A DNA stretch of 64,000 nt. Origin: Halomarina ordinaria (GTDB lineage Archaea; Halobacteriota; Halobacteria; Halobacteriales; Haloarculaceae). The notes beneath the pieces were generated by a model, which searched no databases, had not been told where the DNA came from, and worked only from the letters and a program-made list of their open reading frames with translations. Every line of letters begins with the position of its first letter. The first letter of the stretch is position 1. The stretch covers positions 1,178,001 through 1,242,000 of the forward strand of contig NZ_JARRAH010000001.1 in assembly GCF_030553305.1 (NCBI RefSeq), read 5' to 3'. The position numbers and the translations under genes were made by a program. Of this stretch, positions 34,759 through 42,791 are shown piece by piece.

Positions 34759-34923
34759 ATGCACGACGGCGACCGGGTGGCCCACTAGGACGAGGCGCGC
34801 GTCGCCTCCTGGGTGTACGAGGTTCGGACGGGACGGCTCCGGACGACCGGCTCGCGGGTCGTCGTCCCGGTCGACCCGGCGGCGCTCGACGCCGACGGAC
34901 GCGGCGCGGATGTCAACGGTTAA
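34759..34923 (+). pseudogene. short ORF with an in-frame TAG (probable broken small gene)
   Basis: The frame from ATG 34759 to TAA 34921-34923 is open for 54 codons except for a TAG at 34786-34788. Without it the translation reads sensibly: MHDGDRVAH, then DEARVASWVYEVRTG, then VVVPVDPAALDADG. A TAC (Tyr) to TAG change would explain the stop. It overlaps a purK in-frame upstream ATG. I do not recognise the family. It may be a decayed gene, a sequencing error, or non-coding. Confidence 0.4.
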
Positions 34924-34948
34924 CCCGACGGACGGGCGAGACGCCTAC

Positions 34949-36154
34949 ATGGAACTGTCAACGCCCGGCCCGACCGTCGGCGTGGTCGGCGGGGGACAGC
35001 TCGGTCGGATGCTCGGGGAGGCCGCGGGACCGCTCGGCGTCGAACTCGTCGTCCTCGACCCGACGCCCGCCTGCCCCGCGAGTTCGCTCGTCCGCGACCA
35101 GTTCGTCGGCGACTTCGACGACGAGGCCGGCGTCAGAGAACTCGCCGAGCGCGCGGACGTCCTCACCTACGAGATAGAACTGGCGGACCCGGACCTCCTC
35201 GAACGCGTGAGCGAGGAGACGGGGACGCCCGTCCACCCCTCGCCGGCCACGCTCCGGACGATACAGGACAAACTCGTCCAGAACGAGTGGCTCGCGGACG
35301 CGGGCGTCCCGCTCCCCGAGTTCGTCGGCGTCGAGAGCGCCGAGGACCTCCGGGCGGCGGGCGACGCTCTCGGGTGGCCGGTGATGCTGAAGGCCCGTCG
35401 CGGCGGCTACGACGGCCGGGGGAACCTCCCCGTCGAGGGACCCGACGACGCCGAACGCGCGCTCGCGGAGGTGGGCGCGGGCGACGGCGGGGCGCTCGCG
35501 GAGGCGCTGGTCCCCTTCGAGCGCGAACTCTCCGTCGTCGGCGCGAAGGGCGCCTCGGGGCAGGCGGCGTTCGACGTCACCGAGACGGTCCACCGCGAGG
35601 AGATACTCCGCGAGTCGGTGACGCCGGCGCGGACCGACGAGGCAGTCATCGAACGCGCGCGCGAGGTCGCGGGACAGGTGCTCGACGCGACCGACGGCCG
35701 GGGCGTCTTCGGCATCGAACTGTTCGAGACCGAGGCGGGCGAGATACTCGTCAACGAGGTGGCCCCGCGACCGCACAACTCCGGGCACTGGACCATCGAG
35801 GGGGCGCACACCTCCCAGTTCGAACAGCACCTCCGGGCGGTGCTGGGCTGGCCGCTCGGCGACCCCGGGCTACGCGCGCCGACGGTGACGGCGAACCTCC
35901 TCGGTGACGCGGAAGAGACGACGTCGCCGGCGACGCTCGCGGGCGCCGAAGCGGTCCTCTCGGAACCGCGCGCGCACCTCCACTGGTACGGCAAGCGCGA
36001 GACGCGCCCGCTGCGGAAGATGGGTCACGTGACGTACGTCGGGGACGAACGCGAACGCGAGGGCGAGGACGACGGCGTTCGCGAGTCGCTGGAGACGGTG
36101 GAAGCGCTTCTCTCACGTGCGCGCGAGCGCCGCGCGGAGGTGACCGTCGAGTGA
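34949..36154 (+). CDS. purK: N5-carboxyaminoimidazole ribonucleotide synthase
   Basis: The protein is 401 residues if started at ATG 34949, which leaves MELSTPGPT before the conserved GVVGGGQLGRML; an in-frame ATG at 34910 would add 13 residues that cross the stop of the preceding pseudogene. It is an ATP-grasp enzyme with GWPVMLKARRGGYDGRGN and EVAPRPHNSGHWT. It makes N5-CAIR from AIR, ATP and bicarbonate. It overlaps purE by 4 nt. Confidence 0.9.
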   Translation: MELSTPGPTVGVVGGGQLGRMLGEAAGPLGVELVVLDPTPACPASSLVRDQFVGDFDDEAGVRELAERADVLTYEIELADPDLLERVSEETGTPVHPSPATLRTIQDKLVQNEWLADAGVPLPEFVGVESAEDLRAAGDALGWPVMLKARRGGYDGRGNLPVEGPDDAERALAEVGAGDGGALAEALVPFERELSVVGAKGASGQAAFDVTETVHREEILRESVTPARTDEAVIERAREVAGQVLDATDGRGVFGIELFETEAGEILVNEVAPRPHNSGHWTIEGAHTSQFEQHLRAVLGWPLGDPGLRAPTVTANLLGDAEETTSPATLAGAEAVLSEPRAHLHWYGKRETRPLRKMGHVTYVGDEREREGEDDGVRESLETVEALLSRARERRAEVTVE

Positions 36155-36771
36155 CCGTTCCCGAAATCCAGTCGCTCGTCGACGACCTGGCGGCGGAGGC
36201 CGCGCGGGACCGCCCGACCGAGGAGACGCCCGAGGTGGGTATCGTCATGGGGTCGGACTCGGACCTCGACACGATGTACGGCGCCCACGAGGCGCTCGCG
36301 GAACTCGGCTTCGCGGAGGTGACCGACTACGACGACCCGCCCGAGGCGCGCTTCACCTTCGAGACGTACGTCGTCTCTGCCCACCGGACGCCCGACCTGA
36401 TGTACGCCTACGCGACGACGGCGCGCGAGCGGGGGCTCGACGTGGTCATCGCCGGCGCGGGCGGGAAGTCCGCAGACCTCCCGAACATGACCGCCTCGCT
36501 CGCCTACCCGCTGCCGGTCATCGGCGTGCCCGTCCAGGAGAAGTCGGTCGACTCGGTCATCGGGATGCCGACGGGCGCGCCGCTCACGGCCGTCGACGCC
36601 GGCAAGTCGTTCAACGCGGCGCTCTCGGCGGTCCAGATACTCGCGCGCGAACACGACGACCTGGAGGAGCGCCTCGTCGCGTACCACGAGGACCTCCAGT
36701 CGGAGGTGGGCCGCGTCTCGCGGGCGCTCCACGAGTCGGGCACCGACGGGTTCCGCGCTCGCGAGGAGTGA
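36151..36771 (+). CDS. purE: N5-CAIR mutase
   Basis: The 206-residue class I PurE has the substrate motif GSDSDL (residues 34-39) and SAHRTPD (76-82) with the catalytic His. The GTG start overlaps the purK stop, and the two proteins act in sequence. The N-terminal 28 residues precede the conserved core. Confidence 0.9.
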   Translation: MTVPEIQSLVDDLAAEAARDRPTEETPEVGIVMGSDSDLDTMYGAHEALAELGFAEVTDYDDPPEARFTFETYVVSAHRTPDLMYAYATTARERGLDVVIAGAGGKSADLPNMTASLAYPLPVIGVPVQEKSVDSVIGMPTGAPLTAVDAGKSFNAALSAVQILAREHDDLEERLVAYHEDLQSEVGRVSRALHESGTDGFRAREE

Positions 36772-36844
36772 GTACCGGCCGTGGCGAGGGCCCGGGACCG
36801 CGGGAACCCACCGGAGACGGTGGCCTGACGAGCAACAATCAACT

Positions 36845-36852
36845 CTTATATG
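36845..36852 (+). promoter_or_regulatory. TATA box of the nuo operon
   Basis: The sequence cttatatg lies about 38 nt before the nuoA start and stands out in a GC-rich region; it would give a 5' leader of roughly 12 nt. Confidence 0.6.
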
Positions 36853-36886
36853 CGGTCACCGCTAATCCGCAATACGATAACGCATT

Positions 36887-37297
36887 ATGAGCAACCCGTG
36901 GATAGCGATCGGCGCGCTGGGGCTCGTGGGGGTCGGCATCCCGCTAGGGATGATGGCGGTTTCGGCCCTCCTGCGGCCCACCGTGCCGGAGCAAGGGAAA
37001 ACCACCGTCTACGAGAGCGGTGAGGTCCCGACGGGCACCACGCGAATCCGGTTCAACATCCAGTACTACATGGTCGCGCTGTTGTTCGTCGTCTTCGACA
37101 TCGAGACGGTCCTCATCTTCCCGTGGACGGTCATCTACCGCGACGCCGTCTCGCAGGTGGGTCTCGCACGCGCGCTGGTTCCGATGCTCGTCTTCATCGG
37201 AGTCCTCGTCGTCGGCCTCGTCTGGGCGTGGCGTAACGGTGCGGTCCGCTGGGTGCGGCCCGAGCGGCCCGAGACACAACAGGTGGACAACACATGA
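36887..37297 (+). CDS. nuoA: NADH-quinone oxidoreductase-like complex I subunit A
   Basis: The 136-residue protein has three membrane helices and the NuoA signature YESGEVPTGTTRIRFNIQYYMVALLFVVFDIE, split as YESGEVPTG, RFNIQYYMVAL and FVVFDIE with its acidic residues. It is part of the membrane arm near the quinone site. It overlaps nuoB by 4 nt. Confidence 0.95.
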   Translation: MSNPWIAIGALGLVGVGIPLGMMAVSALLRPTVPEQGKTTVYESGEVPTGTTRIRFNIQYYMVALLFVVFDIETVLIFPWTVIYRDAVSQVGLARALVPMLVFIGVLVVGLVWAWRNGAVRWVRPERPETQQVDNT

Positions 37298-37980
37298 GTA
37301 GCGACAACCGTACGACCGGCGCACCGACGACGCAGGAGGCCCGGATGGGCGAGGGAGTCGACAACCGCTTCAACTCGAAGCTCCGCGAAGCGTTCGGCTC
37401 CTCGCCGTTCATCCTCACCAAGTTCGACAAGTTCATGAACTGGGTGCGGGGCTCCTCGATGTTCATGCTGCAGTTCGGCATCGCCTGCTGCAGCATCGAA
37501 ATGATGCACACCTACGCGGTGAAACACGACCTCGACCGCTTCGGCGCCGGGGTCCCCCGCGCCTCCCCGCGACAGGCGGACGTCATCATCGTCCCCGGGA
37601 CGATCGTCTCGAAGTTCGCCCCGCGGATGAAGCGCGTCTACGACCAGATGCCCGAGCCGAAGTTCGTCGTCGGGATGGGTTCCTGCACCATCTCGGGCGG
37701 CCCCTTCCAGGAGGGGTACAACGTCATCAAGGGCGCAGAGGAGGTCATCCCGGTGGACATCCACGTCCCCGGCTGTCCCCCCCGTCCCGAGGCGCTCATC
37801 TACGGCGTCGCCAAACTGCAGGAGCGCGTCGCCAACGGCGAGACCTCCCCGGTGACGGTCAAGCCGTACGAACTCGAACAGTTCGGCGACCTCGACCGCG
37901 ACGAACTCGTACAGCACCTCGCCGACCAGATCGACGAGGAGGACCTCGTCATGCGGTACAACTGGGCCGAGTCGCCATGA
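37294..37980 (+). CDS. nuoB: complex I subunit B (N2 iron-sulfur cluster)
   Basis: The 228-residue protein carries all four Cys ligands of cluster N2: Cys65 and Cys66 (GIACCS), Cys131 (GMGSC) and Cys161 (PGCPP). It passes electrons to quinone in the peripheral arm. A 30-residue halophilic N-terminal tail precedes the conserved part. It overlaps nuoC/D by 4 nt. Confidence 0.95.
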   Translation: MSSDNRTTGAPTTQEARMGEGVDNRFNSKLREAFGSSPFILTKFDKFMNWVRGSSMFMLQFGIACCSIEMMHTYAVKHDLDRFGAGVPRASPRQADVIIVPGTIVSKFAPRMKRVYDQMPEPKFVVGMGSCTISGGPFQEGYNVIKGAEEVIPVDIHVPGCPPRPEALIYGVAKLQERVANGETSPVTVKPYELEQFGDLDRDELVQHLADQIDEEDLVMRYNWAESP

Positions 37981-39656
37981 GTCTCGAAAAGCCAACCCCG
38001 AGCACGACCGCCGACGTCGGCGTCACCGAACAGGGCCTCGACTACGACGCACTCGAATCCCTGCTCGGCGACCTCGTCATCGGCCGGGAATCGCACGTCA
38101 ACGCCGAGGCGTTCGTCGTCCGTCCCGACCGGGTGGCGACGGCCCTCGACCGACTGAAGTCCCGCGCCGGGTTCGACCACCTGTCGTGCGTGACGGCCCA
38201 GGAGTACGAGGACCGCTTCGAGTCCATCTACCACCTGAAGAAGTACGCCGACCCGACCCAGGAGGTCGGTATCGTCGTCCCGACGGGCCGCGAGAACCCC
38301 CACAGCCAGTCCGGCAACGCCGCGTTCCGCACCGCCGACTGGCACGAACGGGAGGCGTACGACCTCGTCGGCATCACGTACGACGAGCACCCCGACCTGC
38401 GGCGCATCCTCCTGCCCGAGACCTGGCAGGGCCACCCGATGCGGCTGGACTACGACCAGGAGCAGCCCCAGGTCGTCGCGTTCCGCGAGCACGCGAACCC
38501 CCTCCAGGACGACCAGCGCGACGACGGGGCGGACACGATGTTCCTCAACATCGGCCCGCACCACCCGGCGACGCACGGCGTCCTGCACCTGAAGGCGGTC
38601 CTCGACGGCGAGGTGGTCGCCGACGTCGACCCCGACATCGGCTACCTCCACCGCTGCGAGGAGCAGATGTGCCAGCAGAGCACCTACCGCCACCAGATCA
38701 TGCCGTACCCCGACCGCTGGGACTACATCTCGGCGGGTATCCTCAACGAGTGGGCGTACGCGCGCGCGGCCGAGGACCTCGCCGACATCGAGGTCCCCGA
38801 GTACGCACAGATCATCCGGACGATGAGCGCCGAACTGTGCCGCATCGCGAGTCACATGCTCGCGGTCTCGACGTTCGCGCTCGACGTCTACGGCGACTTC
38901 ACCGCCATCTTCCAGTACGGCGTCCGGGACCGCGAGGTCGTCCAGAACATCCTGGAGGACCTCACGGGCCAGCGGCTCATGTTCAACTACCTGCGCCTCG
39001 GCGGCGTCGCGTGGGACCTGCCCGAACCCCGCGAGGAGTTCTTCGAGAAGACCCACGACTTCCTCGACGGCCTCCCCGGCAAGCTAGAGGAGTACCACGA
39101 CCTCCTGACGGGCAACGAGATCTTCCAGCTTCGCTGCGTGGATACGGGCGTCATCGAACCCGAGGTGGCCAAGAGCTACGGCGTCACCGGCCCGGTCGTC
39201 CGCGGCTCCGGCGTCGACTACGACCTGCGCCGGGACGACCCCTACGGCTACTACCCCGAACTCGACTGGGACGTCGTCACCGAGGACGGCTGTGACAACT
39301 ACGCCCGGGTGCTCGTGCGGCTGAAGGAGGTCGAGGAGTCGGCGAAGATCATCGAACAGTGCGTCGACCTGCTCGAGGACTGGCCCGAGGACGAACGCAC
39401 CATCCAGAGCAACGTCCCCCGGACGCTCAAGCCCGACACCGACCGCGAGATCTACCGCGCGGTCGAGGCGGCGAAGGGCGAACTCGGCATCTACATCCGC
39501 TCGGACGGCACCGACACGCCCGCCCGGTTCAAGATCCGCAGCCCGTGCTTCTCGAACCTGCAGGCGCTCCCGGAGATGTCCGAGGGCGAGTACGTCCCCG
39601 ACCTCGTCGCGTCGCTCGGCAGCCTCGACATCGTGCTCGGTGAGGTCGACCGATGA
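37977..39656 (+). CDS. nuoCD: complex I subunit C/D fusion
   Basis: The 559-residue protein is a NuoC-NuoD fusion: residues about 30-165 are NuoC ([26 protein letters not shown]), and from about 185 NuoD ([25 protein letters not shown]). The NuoD part helps form the quinone cavity. The fusion is normal in haloarchaea and in some bacteria such as E. coli. It overlaps both neighbours. Confidence 0.95.
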   Translation: MSLEKPTPSTTADVGVTEQGLDYDALESLLGDLVIGRESHVNAEAFVVRPDRVATALDRLKSRAGFDHLSCVTAQEYEDRFESIYHLKKYADPTQEVGIVVPTGRENPHSQSGNAAFRTADWHEREAYDLVGITYDEHPDLRRILLPETWQGHPMRLDYDQEQPQVVAFREHANPLQDDQRDDGADTMFLNIGPHHPATHGVLHLKAVLDGEVVADVDPDIGYLHRCEEQMCQQSTYRHQIMPYPDRWDYISAGILNEWAYARAAEDLADIEVPEYAQIIRTMSAELCRIASHMLAVSTFALDVYGDFTAIFQYGVRDREVVQNILEDLTGQRLMFNYLRLGGVAWDLPEPREEFFEKTHDFLDGLPGKLEEYHDLLTGNEIFQLRCVDTGVIEPEVAKSYGVTGPVVRGSGVDYDLRRDDPYGYYPELDWDVVTEDGCDNYARVLVRLKEVEESAKIIEQCVDLLEDWPEDERTIQSNVPRTLKPDTDREIYRAVEAAKGELGIYIRSDGTDTPARFKIRSPCFSNLQALPEMSEGEYVPDLVASLGSLDIVLGEVDR

Positions 39657-40831
39657 GCGCGGGCGACCTCGCACTCCTCCTCCAGCAGAACGCCTCGAAC
39701 GCGACCAACGCGACGGGGAACGCGACGAACGCGACGAACGCGACCGGCAACGCCACGAACGCCACCGCCGGCCCGGCCGGCGGCCCGATGCTCCCCGAGA
39801 CCATCGGCGGGTTGCTCGGCTTCGGGAGCAACATGGGGCCGCTCGAGTCGTTCGTCGCGGCGCTGCTCGCGGCGTTCCTCATCGGCAACATCATGCTCAT
39901 CACCACGGCCGTCGCCGGCCCGTGGGCCAAGCGCAAGATTACGGCGGCGTTCACCGACCGCATCGCGGTCAACCGCATCGGTCCGTTCGGCCTGCTCATC
40001 ATCGTGGCCGACGCCGTCCGCCTGCTCTCGAAGGAGCTCATCATCCCGGACGGGGCCGACCGCCCGGCGTTCGACCTCGCGCCCATCGTGATGGTCTCCT
40101 CGGCGCTGCTCGGCTTCGCCGTCATCCCGATGGGGAGCGGTATCCAGCTGGCCGACCCCGAGGTCGGCCTCGCGTTCGTCTTCGCCGTCGCCTCCATCGC
40201 CAGCGTCGGGCTGGTGACGGCGGGCTACGCGTCGAACAACAAGTACTCGTTCCTGGGCGGGCTTCGCGCCGTCGCGCAGAACCTCGCCTACGAGATACCG
40301 CTCATCCTCACCGCGGCGTCGGTGGTCATCTTCGCCGGGACGCTCCAGATGAGCGAGATCGTCAACGCGCAGGCCGAACCGCTGTTCACCATCGCGGGTC
40401 TCACCATCCCTGCGTGGTACGCGTTCGTCAACCCGTTCGCGTTCGTGCTGTTCCTCGCGGCGAACCTCGCGGAGGTCGGGCGCAACCCGTTCGACGTGCC
40501 CGAGGCGCCGACGGAGATCGTCGCCGGCTACCAGACCGAGTACTCCTCGGTCTACTTCGTGCTGATGTACCTCGCCGAGTTCCTGCACATCTTCCTCGGC
40601 GGGGCCATCATCGCGACCATCTTCCTCGGCGGCCCGGCGGGACCGGTCCTCCCCGGGTTCATCTGGTTCACCATCAAGATCTGGGCGGTGTTCCTGCTCA
40701 CACAGTGGGCGCGCTCTGCGGTCCCGCGCGTGCGCATCGACCAGCTCATCGAGATCGGCTGGAAGGGGATGCTCGTGCTGAGCTTCGCCAACCTCGTGCT
40801 GACGGCCATCATCGTCGGGGTGATCGCCTGA
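39653..40831 (+). CDS. nuoH: complex I subunit H with a sequon-rich N-terminal tail
   Basis: The 392-residue protein has about eight helices and the NuoH motifs [33 protein letters not shown] and [25 protein letters not shown]. Residues 13-38 are unusual: repeated Asn-Ala-Ser/Thr units give eight N-glycosylation sequons (Asn13, 16, 19, 23, 26, 29, 33, 36) before the first helix. The tail is absent from bacterial NuoH, and if the N-terminus faces outside, it could be glycosylated. Confidence 0.95.
   Translation: MSAGDLALLLQQNASNATNATGNATNATNATGNATNATAGPAGGPMLPETIGGLLGFGSNMGPLESFVAALLAAFLIGNIMLITTAVAGPWAKRKITAAFTDRIAVNRIGPFGLLIIVADAVRLLSKELIIPDGADRPAFDLAPIVMVSSALLGFAVIPMGSGIQLADPEVGLAFVFAVASIASVGLVTAGYASNNKYSFLGGLRAVAQNLAYEIPLILTAASVVIFAGTLQMSEIVNAQAEPLFTIAGLTIPAWYAFVNPFAFVLFLAANLAEVGRNPFDVPEAPTEIVAGYQTEYSSVYFVLMYLAEFLHIFLGGAIIATIFLGGPAGPVLPGFIWFTIKIWAVFLLTQWARSAVPRVRIDQLIEIGWKGMLVLSFANLVLTAIIVGVIA
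39689..39766 (+). repeat. tandem aacgcgac-type repeats encoding Asn-Ala-Thr units
   Basis: Nine- to twelve-nt units (aacgcgacg, aacgcgacc, aacgccacg) are repeated and keep reading frame, encoding the NAT/GNAT run at the start of NuoH. The unit suggests growth by slippage, but third-base variation between units shows it is not newly made. Confidence 0.8.
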
Positions 40832-40886
40832 CGTCGGCTCGCTCGGGGAGCCGTCCCCGAGTCGAAACCACCACACCACACAACCA

Positions 40887-41348
40887 ATGATTGGAATCCT
40901 CAAGGGCATGGCGACCACGATGAAGCACGCCCTGGACGGGACGACGTTCACCGTCGAGTACCCGGACCAGGCACCGGAGGTCAGCCCCCGGTTCCGCGGC
41001 GTCCACAAGTTCAGCCAGGAGCGCTGTATCTGGTGTCGCCAGTGCGAGAACGTCTGCCCGAACGACACGATACAGATCGTCACGGACGACCAGCGTAACG
41101 GCGAGCAGTACAACCTCCACATCGGCCAGTGTATCTACTGCCGACTGTGTGAGGAGGTCTGCCCCGTCGACGCCATCCTGCTCACGCAGAACTTCGAGTT
41201 CACGGCGGACACGAAGGACGAGTTCGCCTACAACAAAGAACAGCTGAAGAACGTCCCCTGGTACAAGGACATCGACCCGCTCGCCTCGCGCGAACCCGAC
41301 CGCGGCGCGTGGATCGGCGAGGGCGAGGGGAACGTGGACTACCAGTAG
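40887..41348 (+). CDS. nuoI: complex I subunit I (two 4Fe-4S clusters)
   Basis: The 153-residue ferredoxin-like protein has two full cluster sets: Cys47, 50, 53, 57 and Cys82, 85, 88, 92 (CIWCRQCENVCP and CIYCRLCEEVCP), which carry N6a and N6b. The start ATG 40887 lies 56 nt after the nuoH stop. Its stop is directly followed by a hairpin-rich spacer. Confidence 0.95.
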   Translation: MIGILKGMATTMKHALDGTTFTVEYPDQAPEVSPRFRGVHKFSQERCIWCRQCENVCPNDTIQIVTDDQRNGEQYNLHIGQCIYCRLCEEVCPVDAILLTQNFEFTADTKDEFAYNKEQLKNVPWYKDIDPLASREPDRGAWIGEGEGNVDYQ

Positions 41349-41859
41349 TACCTTTTTAGTGTGGGGGTCGCTCCGCGACCCCACTTGCAAAAAGCTACGC
41401 TAAAAAGGGCCGCGAGTCGCGTACCGCGCGACTCGCGGTGAACCCCTCGCTTCGCTCGGGGGCGCTGGGGTCGGCGACGGCCATCTATCTTTTCGAGGAG
41501 TTTCGTGGAGCACGTCGGCGATGGGCTCTGACCGCGGCGAGTGGACTGATTCCGATAGGTGCTGGGTGTCCCGGTCCCAGTGGCCGCTCGGGGAAGTCGT
41601 GGGAACCGCTCAGCACGGCAGCGACCGTGCCGGCTTCGTCCCGGTCGCAACTGTTGATGGCGTCAGTATCGTCGGAGGCGTCGCATACTCCGATATCAGA
41701 CCGTCAGACGCAGACCGAGGGTCGAATGCACGCCGGAGATGGGCGGAAACACGGCCCCGTTCGAAACGGGCCGGCGGTCCTCGAAATCAGTGTCCCGCGC
41801 CTGCGCGCCCGTGGACGATTCTCGAAACGTTGAAACCCCGAGCGCAACGACAGACATCA
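41349..41859. other. spacer with nested hairpins between nuoI and nuoJ
   Basis: These 511 nt break an otherwise tight operon. No acidic ORF is present. The first 100 nt carry inverted repeats: cctttttag (41351-41359) pairs with ctaaaaagg (41400-41408), enclosing gtgggggtcg/cgaccccac; and ccgcgagtcgcg (41410-41421) pairs with cgcgactcgcgg (41427-41438). Transcription termination, RNA processing or an inserted palindromic element are possible. The rest is less GC-rich than neighbouring genes and shows nothing recognisable. Confidence 0.6.
41351..41438. repeat. nested inverted repeats (possible terminator or RNA-processing element)
   Basis: Two perfect or near-perfect stems lie in tandem: a 9-bp outer stem with an inner GC-rich hairpin, then a 12-bp stem with a 5-nt loop. 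A T5 run starts the element, 12 nt after... the nuoI stop region, as in archaeal T-rich terminators. Confidence 0.5.
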
Positions 41860-42129
41860 ATGGCAGTAGCAGAGACACTAGCATTCGCGCTGTTCGCTTT
41901 AGTTACGGTGGCGAGCAGCCTCGGCGTCGTGCTCGTGCGTGACGTCTGGCACGCAGCGCTACTCCTCGGGGTGGCGCTGGTGTCGGTGGCGGTGCACTAC
42001 GTCATGCTCCAGGCCGAGTTCTTGGCGGCGATGCAGATCCTCGTCTACGTGGGCGGGGTTCTCATTCTCATCACCTTCGCCGTCATGCTCACTCGTACTA
42101 CCCCGGTCGACGAGGAGGTGGCGACGTGA
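41860..42129 (+). CDS. nuoJ1: complex I subunit J, N-terminal half
   Basis: The 89-residue protein has three helices and the first half of NuoJ (LVRDVWHAALLLGVALVSVAVHYVML, QILVYVGGVLILITFAVML). NuoJ is split in haloarchaea; the second half is the next gene. ATG 41860 is used; the in-frame extension to 41521 runs through the spacer and is not NuoJ-like. It overlaps nuoJ2 by 4 nt. Confidence 0.85.
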   Translation: MAVAETLAFALFALVTVASSLGVVLVRDVWHAALLLGVALVSVAVHYVMLQAEFLAAMQILVYVGGVLILITFAVMLTRTTPVDEEVAT

Positions 42130-42485
42130 CGTCCCGTCCCCGGTTGAAGACGGACGTGAACTACCTCCCGGGGCTCGCGGCGGTGGCGCTGTTCGCCGTC
42201 CTCGCGTTCGTCTTCCTGACGGCCCAGTTCGGCCAGCCCGTCGGGTTCGGCGAGGGCTCCATCACGCGGGGCATCGGCTTCGCCATGTTCGACATGGTCG
42301 AACTGAGCGAGTTCGACTCCGAGCCGTTCCTCGTCTCGTTCATCATCATCGCGGTGGTGCTCGACGCGGCGCTCGACGGGACCATCATGCTCGCCAAGCG
42401 CGAGGGCAGTGACGGCCCGCTCGGTGGCGCCCGCGACGCGCTCCTGACCGACGGCGGCCACGCCGGCACGGAGGACGACGACTGA
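42126..42485 (+). CDS. nuoJ2: complex I subunit J, C-terminal half
   Basis: The 119-residue protein has two helices (GLAAVALFAVLAFVFLT and FLVSFIIIAVVLDAALDGTIML) and corresponds to the C-terminal NuoJ region. The acidic tail is a halophilic addition. GTG 42126 overlaps the nuoJ1 stop; its stop shares one base with the nuoK ATG. Confidence 0.8.
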   Translation: MTSRPRLKTDVNYLPGLAAVALFAVLAFVFLTAQFGQPVGFGEGSITRGIGFAMFDMVELSEFDSEPFLVSFIIIAVVLDAALDGTIMLAKREGSDGPLGGARDALLTDGGHAGTEDDD

Positions 42486-42787
42486 TGGTCGCCGTCCAGT
42501 ACTACCTCGTGCTGTCGGCGGCGGTGTTCTGCATCGGGCTGTTCGGCATCCTGACCCGGCGCAACGCCCTGTTCTTCCTGATGAGCGTCGAGTTGATGCT
42601 GAACGCGGCGAACATCAACCTCGTCGCGTTCTCCTACCAGTTCGGCAACCTCACCGGACAGGTGTTCAGCCTCTTCACGATGGCGCTGGCCGCGGCCGAG
42701 GTGGCCGTCGGTATCGGCATCATCCTCGTACTGTACCGGAACTTCAGCGACGTGGACGTCACCAAGGCGACCACGATGAGGTGGTAA
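42485..42787 (+). CDS. nuoK: complex I subunit K
   Basis: The 100-residue protein has three helices and the NuoK signature FFLMSVELMLNAANINLVAF with its membrane Glu, and a second Glu in ALAAAEVAVGIGI. Both acidic residues belong to the proton path. It matches the usual family length. Confidence 0.95.
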   Translation: MVAVQYYLVLSAAVFCIGLFGILTRRNALFFLMSVELMLNAANINLVAFSYQFGNLTGQVFSLFTMALAAAEVAVGIGIILVLYRNFSDVDVTKATTMRW

Positions 42788-42791
42788 CTCT

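Noticed and set aside
34786-34788. TAG as a pyrrolysine or other recoded codon
   Set aside because: Haloarchaea are not known to have the pyl system and no such genes are in the window; a point mutation is simpler.
39689-39766. Repeat array resembling CRISPR or a minisatellite
   Set aside because: Units are short, lack spacers and stay in frame, encoding Asn-Ala-Thr in NuoH.
41696-41884. Minus-strand ORF starting with a hydrophobic segment like a small pilin or membrane peptide
   Set aside because: It overlaps the nuoJ1 start, lacks the conserved pilin cleavage pattern and has no promoter.
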